Below are positions 16,459 through 22,467 of a stretch of 64,000 bases of DNA, one piece after another (positions within the stretch are counted from its first letter, which is position 1; every line of letters begins with the position of its first letter). The stretch spans positions 1,674,001-1,738,000 of the forward strand of contig NZ_SAUN01000001.1 of NCBI RefSeq assembly GCF_004011505.1, in the 5' to 3' direction. The position numbers and the translations under genes are program-made. The notes beneath the pieces are model-generated. The model was not told where the DNA came from, searched no databases, and saw only the letters and a list, made by a program, of their open reading frames with translations. The stretch comes from Nonomuraea polychroma (GTDB lineage: Bacteria > Actinomycetota > Actinomycetes > Streptosporangiales > Streptosporangiaceae).

Positions 16459-17321
16459 GGCTTGGTCATCCGGTTCCCGAACAGTTGCTTCCACTCGTCG
16501 TAGGCCGCGCGTTCCTGGCCTTCGTCCTCCAGGTCGACCGCCCGTTCTGCGATGGCGCGGGCCTGGTTGAGCGCGTTGGCCGCGGTGAGTTTCTGGGTGG
16601 CGTTCATGACGGCGTTGACGTCACCGCCCAGGCCGGCGGGGTCGGGCCACTCGTCGCCGATGCGTTCGGCGGCGGTGGCCAGGAACAGCACGATCTCGTC
16701 CTGGTAGCGCCCGATCGGCGGCTTCACCAGCGACTGGGCCATGACCTCCAGCAGGAAGGAGGGCGACACGGGCTCGCCGAGTTCGCGGTTGATGCCCTTG
16801 ACCATCTTGACGAAGGGTACGTACTTGCCGTCGCAATCGGCGTTCTTGGCGATGCTCAGCTCGTGGTGGCGCTTGGGGTTGGTCGCGATCCAGTCGCCTG
16901 CCGAGGGATTGGGGATGTAGTAGCCGCCGTCGTCTCGCTTGAAGGCGGGGACTACGTCGATCGACATGACCTCGTCGTCGGGGCCGTAGGGGATGACGAC
17001 GGCCATGCCGTCCCGGGCGGCGGCGCTCCACTTCTGACGGAGCAGGGTCTCCAGGGCGTTGATCACTTGGATGGGGGCCTGATCGCGGAAGCCTGCCTGG
17101 GAGCCGTTGACGTCGAGGACCACGAAGATGTCGATGTCCCTGAGCTTCTTCGTCTTGGTGTCGCGCCGGTAGCTGCCGGTGAGGAAGTCGTCGGCGAGGT
17201 CCCAGTGAGACCGGACGAAGTCGCGGATGGCCTCGTGCCGCGCCTTCGCCAGATTCTGCTCGGTCTGGGTGATCTCCAGGTTGTGCTTGAGGTTGGTGAA
17301 GGCGTCGTCGATGTATCCCAT
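16455..17321 (-). CDS. CBASS CD-NTase (SMODS-type nucleotide second-messenger synthase, 288 aa)
   Basis: This enzyme is expected to make a cyclic oligonucleotide when phage infection is sensed. The nucleotidyltransferase signature is clear: Gly49-Ser50 followed by Asp62-Ile-Asp64, with a third acidic residue in Ser-Ile-Asp-Val-Val-Pro near residue 123. Length fits the cGAS/DncV-like family. The start at 17321 was chosen because the frame upstream lies in the HORMA gap and is not protein-like. The clade, and so the nucleotide made, cannot be read by eye. It is followed directly by the 4TM effector. Confidence 0.9.
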   Translation of the reverse strand: MGYIDDAFTNLKHNLEITQTEQNLAKARHEAIRDFVRSHWDLADDFLTGSYRRDTKTKKLRDIDIFVVLDVNGSQAGFRDQAPIQVINALETLLRQKWSAAARDGMAVVIPYGPDDEVMSIDVVPAFKRDDGGYYIPNPSAGDWIATNPKRHHELSIAKNADCDGKYVPFVKMVKGINRELGEPVSPSFLLEVMAQSLVKPPIGRYQDEIVLFLATAAERIGDEWPDPAGLGGDVNAVMNATQKLTAANALNQARAIAERAVDLEDEGQERAAYDEWKQLFGNRMTKP

Positions 17322-17344
17322 AGGGCGTGTTCCTGCTCGTGGTC

Positions 17345-17848
17345 TCAGTTGTGGAAGTACCGCATGCCGGTCGAGGCGTGCGGGGCGGAGCCAAGGGTTC
17401 CGAAGGTGATGCCGCGCAGACCGTCGATGCTCGCCCGATGGCCGGTACCCCAACCTGGTTGCGGGGTGCGGGGCCCGTTGAAGGTGCAGAACAGCCGGTA
17501 GGTGGTGCCCATGGGCACCCGGTCGAACTTGGCTCGAAACCGGGCGGCTCGGGCACGGGAGGCGGTGAACTCGGCGTTGCCGTCCCCGGAGGTGGTGTAG
17601 GACACCGGGAACTCGATCACCGGTGCCACGGCGCCCGAGGGCTGGTGGCACTCGAGGACGACCGTGTCGAGGGAGCCCTCCTCGATCCACGCCTTGATCG
17701 CATTCTCGTTCTGCACCCAGTCGCGGTGCAGCCGGTCCATGTTGATCCCCAGGTCGGCGAGGATGTCGGTGATGGTGCCGAGGATGACGTCGGTCAGGTG
17801 CGTGGCGGTGTGGGTCCGGGTGTAGCTGTAGGTGTACGTGGACGTCAT
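17345..17848 (-). CDS. cap7: Bacterial HORMA-like sensor protein of CBASS (167 aa)
   Basis: The N-terminus is Thr/Tyr/His rich, with alternating Tyr-Thr-Tyr-Ser-Tyr-Thr-Arg-Thr followed by a long helix, as in bacterial HORMA proteins. Length fits. In type III CBASS a HORMA protein binds a peptide, changes shape and activates the CD-NTase, while a TRIP13-like ATPase resets it. The gene lies between the CD-NTase and a small partner, and its ATG overlaps the partner's stop by four bases. The assignment is from pattern and context, so a profile search is the real test. Confidence 0.7.
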   Translation of the reverse strand: MTSTYTYSYTRTHTATHLTDVILGTITDILADLGINMDRLHRDWVQNENAIKAWIEEGSLDTVVLECHQPSGAVAPVIEFPVSYTTSGDGNAEFTASRARAARFRAKFDRVPMGTTYRLFCTFNGPRTPQPGWGTGHRASIDGLRGITFGTLGSAPHASTGMRYFHN

Positions 17849-18324
17849 CGCTGAGTCACCGCCCGTCGCAGAGCCTCACGGTCGATCAGCGGACCGGCGT
17901 TGGCAGCCTTCGTCTCCGGAGCGGGCGGGACAGCGTCAGACAACCGGGCGTGACCGTCGGTGGCTGCCTTCACCTGCTCCTGGAGCGGGGCCGGGGACGG
18001 CAGGTGGATCGTGAAATCGTCGGCGCCCGCCGCACCGGGGACGGGGTTGAGGTTCTCCTCCAACGTCAGCGCCGCCGTGCCGAACACCGTCGTGATCTCG
18101 CAGTGCACCTTGCCGGCCACCAGGGTGATCGGGTGCTGCTGCAGGTGCCCTGCCGCGATCAGCATCCGCCCGACCGCCTCGGCGGCCGACATCGCCTGCA
18201 CCGCCTCGTCGCGGCACAGCGCAGAGGACTGCGCCACGGTGTCAGCCACGAGGTCCGCGATCACCGCCCAGGTTCCGCTGGCGCTGCGCACGGGAGAGGC
18301 CGCGACCTGCCTAGTGCGCAGCAC
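17845..18324 (-). CDS. Unassigned CBASS operon protein, possible second HORMA-type partner (159 aa)
   Basis: The GTG at 18324 overlaps the end of the TRIP13-like gene by 14 bases and has GGGGGTG upstream; the stop overlaps the HORMA start. Residues 15-110 look alpha/beta and end in a beta-rich stretch, followed by a Pro/Ala-rich linker and a basic C-terminal helix ending Arg-Arg-Ala-Val-Thr-Gln-Arg. In some type III CBASS loci this slot holds a second HORMA protein, and a flexible tail could act as a closure peptide. I see no decisive HORMA motif. Confidence 0.6.
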   Translation of the reverse strand: MLRTRQVAASPVRSASGTWAVIADLVADTVAQSSALCRDEAVQAMSAAEAVGRMLIAAGHLQQHPITLVAGKVHCEITTVFGTAALTLEENLNPVPGAAGADDFTIHLPSPAPLQEQVKAATDGHARLSDAVPPAPETKAANAGPLIDREALRRAVTQR

Positions 18325-19216
18325 GAGACACCCCCGGCTGGCCCGTGTCCGCGACGGCGTTGCGTACCGCGGCGGCCAGGTCGTCTTCCGTGAGGTTGCC
18401 GGGGTCCAGCACTGTGTCCAGCCGCTGAGCCAGGGCTTCGAAGACCACCTTGCGCGTACGGCGACCGTCCAGCCCGTGAGCCGCCACGGCGATGCGGTCC
18501 ACCGCCGAGGAGCGCGCCAGCTCACCCAAGGCCGGGTACTTGTCGGCCAGCGTCAGCAGCGTGGAGGCCACGATCTCCCGCAGCGCCTCGGACTCGGGAA
18601 GCGGGACGAGGATGGCGGCGTCGGAGCGGGAGAGGAACGCCTCGTCCAGAGCGGTGGTGAAGTTGCTGGTCGCGACGAAGAACAGGTGCGGGTGCTCGAC
18701 GGCGTTGAGATCCAAGGCGGTGAGAACCGCGTCGGTGGCGCGGTGGACATCGGCCGGGTTGGCGGCCAGCGACGCCGCCGAGCGGGCGACCGCCATCGAC
18801 TCGACCTCGTCGAGGATCACCACGGTCGGCACGCCATCTGACGCGAGACCCGGCACGTACTCGCCGAGCAGCTCGCTGACCCGCTGCTGAGACTGCCCGT
18901 GCTCGGCGCTCATCAGCCCGTGCGGGTTGATCTCGATCCGCCGGACCTCGCCTCCGGGGACGTAGCAGGCGACCTGCGCCGGCAGACCCCGTGCCAGGGT
19001 GGTCTTGCCGGTGCCGGGAGGACCGTAGAGCGTGCACAGACCGTGCAACGCCGTCAACGCGAACGGCAGGTCAGGCCGCACGAGCAGCGACAACACGGTC
19101 TGGTTGCGCAGCCGCTCCTTGATTTCCTCCGGCACCACGATGGCGTCCCACAACGCGGCCTCCGCCGAGTCGGCGGTGATCACCTCGTCCGACAGCACGC
19201 ACTCCTGAACCCTCAT
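18311..19216 (-). CDS. cap6: TRIP13-like AAA+ ATPase of CBASS (301 aa)
   Basis: AAA+ remodelling ATPase: Walker A Gly-Pro-Pro-Gly-Thr-Gly-Lys-Thr at residues 65-72, Walker B Val-Val-Ile-Leu-Asp-Glu at 132-137, a sensor-1 region Ala-Thr-Ser-Asn-Phe, and an Arg-rich C-terminal subdomain. This matches Trip13/Pch2-like ATPases that disassemble HORMA-peptide complexes and so restrain the nucleotide synthase. It is the first gene of the minus CBASS operon, with an intergenic region of about 240 bases shared with the divergent HTH-metallopeptidase gene. Confidence 0.85.
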   Translation of the reverse strand: MRVQECVLSDEVITADSAEAALWDAIVVPEEIKERLRNQTVLSLLVRPDLPFALTALHGLCTLYGPPGTGKTTLARGLPAQVACYVPGGEVRRIEINPHGLMSAEHGQSQQRVSELLGEYVPGLASDGVPTVVILDEVESMAVARSAASLAANPADVHRATDAVLTALDLNAVEHPHLFFVATSNFTTALDEAFLSRSDAAILVPLPESEALREIVASTLLTLADKYPALGELARSSAVDRIAVAAHGLDGRRTRKVVFEALAQRLDTVLDPGNLTEDDLAAAVRNAVADTGQPGVSRAAH

Positions 19217-19460
19217 CCCTCAACTCCATCCCCCCGCGCGCGGCGGGTCACCTCAGATTTGGACATCATCTTCTCGATGTTGGGTAGACTACACGACAGA
19301 ACAGACGTGCAACTCGACACACTTCACTCGGGCATGTCTGCTGGAAGCCGGGTGATTTGACCGCCCGGTAACCAAGGTGTGCCTAAGATACGAGCGGAGG
19401 AATCAAGATCAAGAATCGTCCGCTGATCGGTGGACGTCGACTGACGCGGAGACGAGCGAC

Positions 19461-20576
19461 GTGAACGACCCGCAACTGAACCCCGGCGACATCGCGGCCC
19501 TGTTCGATCGCGCCCGACTGCGAATGGCGCGCGAACTCCGTGGGCTCACCCAGGTGCAGCTGGCCCGGGAAGTCGGCACCGTCACCGCGGCCTCGATCAG
19601 CCAGTTCGAGAACGGACACACGAAGCCCGCCACATCGACGCTTCGCCGGCTCGCGGTCGCGTTGCGAGTACCGCCGTCGTTCTTCGCCGCTCCAGCCCGC
19701 CCCCCTGCTCAGGATCAGGTCAACGGGTTCTTCCGCAGCCTTCGATCCACCTCCCCCCGAGATCGCCAACAAGCGCTCGCCTACGTGCACCTCGCGCGGG
19801 AACTCGCGCTTGAGCTCGAAAAACACGTCGCGTTGCCCGACCTCAATCTGCCGCGCGTCCCAATCGACGAAGGGCAGCCTCTTCAGTCCGTCGATATTGA
19901 ACGAGCGGCAGCACAGGTTCGTGACCACTGGAACGTTTCACGCGGTCCAGTTCAAGATGTTGTGCGACTGCTGGAAATGAACGGGATTGTTGTCGTCCGC
20001 TTCCGTGTCAGCATCGAAAAAGTTGATGCATTCTGCGTCGACTTCCCAGACAGGCCCGTTGTTGCTCTCGGGGCCGACAAGGGCCTGCGCGACCGCTCCC
20101 GCTTCGATGCGGCCCACGAACTAGGCCACCTGGTTTTGCATGGCGTTACTGGCAAAATTGGCGACAAGGTCACCGAGAGCCAAGCCCACGAGTTCGCCGC
20201 CGCGTTCCTCATGCCAGCCGACGACATCAAATCCGAAATTCCGGAACGGCTTGACTGGCCCGCTTTTCTCCGCTTGAAGGCAAAATGGCATGTCTCGCTA
20301 GCTGCCCTCCTAGTCAGGGCAAAAACGCTCGGTATCATGAGCGAACACACCTACGCGCAGGGATGGAAAGCCTTGTCCGTCCGAGGATGGAGGAAAGTAG
20401 AGCCAGGCCCCCTGGGAAATCCAGAGGGTCCTGTACTCCTACAGCGTGCACTAGCACTCATGGAAACAACCGGCATCTCCTTCGCCGATTTCATCAATCG
20501 TTCAGGCCTTCCGGAGGCTGACGTTCGAACCCTACTCAGCCGGGATATCAGCGAACGGCCCCGCGTGGAATTCTGA
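19461..20576 (+). CDS. HTH plus ImmA/IrrE-type metallopeptidase regulator, divergent from CBASS (371 aa)
   Basis: The GTG at 19461 opens the conserved part; the frame upstream is not protein-like. Residues about 15-70 are a Cro/CI-type HTH (Gln-Val-Gln-Leu-Ala-Arg-Glu, then Ala-Ser-Ile-Ser-Gln-Phe-Glu). The second half holds a zinc-peptidase motif His-Glu-Leu-Gly-His at 219-223 with a downstream Glu-rich helix, as in ImmA/IrrE proteins. Some CBASS loci are controlled by separate CapH (HTH) and CapP (metallopeptidase) proteins; here both activities are on one chain next to the CBASS promoter. It probably represses the operon and cleaves itself or a partner on damage signals. Confidence 0.85.
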   Translation: MNDPQLNPGDIAALFDRARLRMARELRGLTQVQLAREVGTVTAASISQFENGHTKPATSTLRRLAVALRVPPSFFAAPARPPAQDQVNGFFRSLRSTSPRDRQQALAYVHLARELALELEKHVALPDLNLPRVPIDEGQPLQSVDIERAAAQVRDHWNVSRGPVQDVVRLLEMNGIVVVRFRVSIEKVDAFCVDFPDRPVVALGADKGLRDRSRFDAAHELGHLVLHGVTGKIGDKVTESQAHEFAAAFLMPADDIKSEIPERLDWPAFLRLKAKWHVSLAALLVRAKTLGIMSEHTYAQGWKALSVRGWRKVEPGPLGNPEGPVLLQRALALMETTGISFADFINRSGLPEADVRTLLSRDISERPRVEF

Positions 20577-20608
20577 CCTACCTCACCCGGTCACTTCAGT
20601 ACCCGAGG

Positions 20609-20725
20609 TCATAGAGGTCGCACGAGGACGACGCTCGGCGACACACCCAGCCGCTCCGCGACCCGGGCCACGGCCGCCGACGGCGCCGAGGTCACATCGT
20701 CGGGCACGAACCCGAGCCACGGCAT
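20609..20725 (-). pseudogene. Tn3-family transposase N-terminal fragment
   Basis: A 38-codon minus frame contains Pro-Trp-Leu-Gly-Phe-Val-Pro-Asp-Asp-Val followed by Ala-Val-Ala-Arg-Val-Ala-Glu-Arg-Leu-Gly-Val. This is characteristic of the N-terminal domain of actinomycete Tn3-family transposases. It ends in a stop soon afterwards, and no further transposase sequence flanks it. It is a remnant, probably of an insertion that brought or carried away neighbouring genes. Confidence 0.5.
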
Positions 20726-20748
20726 CCGGGACGAAAGCACGAGGGGTT

Positions 20749-21216
20749 TCAGCGCCGTGCCGCCAACTCGTCCAGCCCGCCCGGGTGAGCATCGCCCAGC
20801 ACCACGAGAGCCTCCATCAAAGCGTGGTACAGCTTACGGTGGTCCCAGTGCCGGGGGGCGAGCGTGCCGTCCTTGCGCAGCTGACCGGTGAGCGCAGCCA
20901 GGTGCTCGACCCAGTCCTTGGCGGTGCTCGGCGGCCGCCGCTCCAGGCGGGTTTGCACACGCGTGCGGGTGCGGGTGATGGTCTCGGTGCGCACCTCGCG
21001 TACCGGCTCGGCGCGCATGGCCGCTGCGGCGATGTCACGCTGGAGCCGGCGTTCGGCGGTGCGCACTTCCCAGGCCCGGTTGCGGCAGGACCTGCTGCAG
21101 TAACTCGGCGGCCGGCCGCGCCCGGAGTAGGGGATGTAGGTGGCGCACCAGGCGCACGTGCGGCCCTGCAGCCGGTCTCGGACTTCGACGCTGTCGACCT
21201 CGTGGATGTCGGTCAT
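20749..21216 (-). CDS. Zinc-finger protein with the relaxosome-type C-terminal module (155 aa)
   Basis: From the ATG at 21216, residues about 17-40 carry Cys-x2-Cys followed by Cys-x3-Cys (Cys-Ala-Trp-Cys, Tyr-Cys-Ser-Arg-Ser-Cys), a small zinc ribbon like those in plasmid proteins. A basic Arg/Thr-rich middle follows. The last 55 residues match the C-terminal module of the MobC-like protein at 14722-15363 (His-Trp-Asp-His-Arg, His-Pro-Gly-Gly-Leu-Asp-Glu-Leu). The module thus occurs with different N-terminal domains in this island. Its function is not established. Confidence 0.6.
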   Translation of the reverse strand: MTDIHEVDSVEVRDRLQGRTCAWCATYIPYSGRGRPPSYCSRSCRNRAWEVRTAERRLQRDIAAAAMRAEPVREVRTETITRTRTRVQTRLERRPPSTAKDWVEHLAALTGQLRKDGTLAPRHWDHRKLYHALMEALVVLGDAHPGGLDELAARR

Positions 21217-21456
21217 GGCATCTACCAGTAGTCCGCGTTTGGTACCGGACGGAAGGTTAAGACTGTCTTTTCCACTATCTTGCTCCGCGACCCTTTCCGT
21301 CCCGGACGGAACGCAAAGTCCGACAAAACTGTTGGGCGACACGAAATGTCAGTGGAGAACGACAACGGATGACAGTCGGCGCGACACCGATGTCAGCAAG
21401 ATCGCTCACTCTTCGTAGCCCTCAGGCGGTCGCAGGGGTGTTGAGCGCTGACTGAT

Positions 21457-21938
21457 TCAGCTCCGAGGCAACCATGTGAGAAGCAGTGCGAGTTCGGCTT
21501 CGATCCGGTCGCATGTCTCTCGCATCCGGTACCAGTTGCCGTGCATCTCCGGGATTCGTCCGTCCTGGCGGGCGAGGGTGGCCACGAGGTGGATGTGGTC
21601 GCGGGCATGCCGGAGCGCGATCCACCGGCAGGCTTCGACGTCGCCGAGCGGGGCGATGCCGGCGGCGTCGATGAGCCGGGTGGCGATCCGCGCCCAGGTG
21701 GTGTCGATGAGGGGCCGGTCGCGGTCGGCGACCGGGAGCACAAGGAGTTCCTGGCGGGCGGCCGCGACGGCGACGTGCGCGGCATACGAGCCGGGTGACA
21801 TCCCGGTGCGGGAGGCGGCGGCGTACACGTCGGCGCGTTCGGCGTCGGACAGGTTCAGCGGGCCGAGCCGGTGCGGTCGGGTCGTGGTGGCGCGGCGTCG
21901 TTGGCGCGGGACCGCTCCGGGTGCGGGTTGGGCGTCAT
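21457..21938 (-). pseudogene. Degraded MobC/relaxase fusion remnant
   Basis: The frame ending at 21457 reads a MobC-like N-terminus (Arg-Leu-Gly-Pro-Leu-Asn-Leu-Ser-Asp-Ala-Glu-Arg-Ala, then Gly-Met-Ser-Pro). It passes directly into a relaxase-like segment with Arg-His-Ala-Arg-Asp-His-Ile-His-Leu-Val-Ala-Thr, the histidine motif of mobilisation relaxases. The first in-frame start is a GTG at 21828 inside the conserved part. The natural-looking ATG at 21938 is in another frame, so an indel near 21880 is likely. An internal deletion seems to have fused two mobilisation genes. Confidence 0.6.
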
Positions 21939-22170
21939 GGCCGTGGCTCGTCCTCGGAGGCGGGCCCCGTGTCGTTGTGCGGGGGGTGGGTGTTCGTGGT
22001 CGCCGTGGTAGCGCAGGCTGTAGCGGACGTCCGCGGTGGCGGAGGTGCGGTGGAGTCCGTTGTCGCTGTAGAGCAGGACGCCGGTTTCAGCGTGGTCTCG
22101 GCCTCGTTCCAGCCGGGCCGCGCTCTCCCAGGCGCCGCGCTTGTCTCTGCCGTCGCCCGTCGGCAGTCCA
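21855..22170 (-). pseudogene. Frame-shifted continuation of a small mobilisation-region gene
   Basis: One minus frame reads protein-like sequence here (Ala-Trp-Glu-Ser-Ala-Ala-Arg-Leu, then Leu-Leu-Tyr-Ser-Asp-Asn-Gly-Leu-His-Arg-Thr) but has no start codon. It would follow naturally from the 50-aa membrane peptide gene if one base were inserted or lost near 22160. It ends at a TGA inside the MobC-like remnant. The upstream gene and this piece are probably one broken gene. Confidence 0.45.
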
Positions 22171-22239
22171 GCCGATGAGGGCGGTGGCGAGGTTGAGGAC
22201 GCTGACGGCCAGAGGGATCCAATGGGAGAGGTCTTGCAT
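22087..22239 (-). CDS. Small single-TM peptide (50 aa), perhaps the 5' end of a broken gene
   Basis: The ATG has AAGGAG six bases upstream, an excellent ribosome site. One hydrophobic helix (residues about 8-25) is followed by a basic tail ending in Arg/Pro-rich sequence. The tail frame is less protein-like than the neighbouring frame (21855-22170), which suggests that a frameshift has cut the original protein after about residue 32. The short form could still be made. Confidence 0.5.
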   Translation of the reverse strand: MQDLSHWIPLAVSVLNLATALIGWTADGRRQRQARRLGERGPAGTRPRPR

Positions 22240-22467
22240 GGTGGCTCCTTCGTATATGAGCTGTTGGAGCCTTATGGCAGCCTGGGCGGCAAGGGTCCGG
22301 CAGCAGATGCGTACTCGTCCGGCCAAATGTGTGCTCCGCTGTGGCGCTTGAGGGAGTCTGAGCAGCAGAACGGCCGACGCCTGCGGCGCCCGCCGCAGGC
22401 GTCCGGCAGCGTCCGGCAATCGAGCCGGACGGCCCAGCGCGCCGTGGATGTCAGGGAAGGGAAGGCA

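Noticed and set aside
19357..19389. TTGACC and TAAGAT as a promoter for the CBASS-side metallopeptidase gene
   Set aside because: The spacing is 21 bases, longer than the usual 16-18, so I did not annotate it as a promoter.
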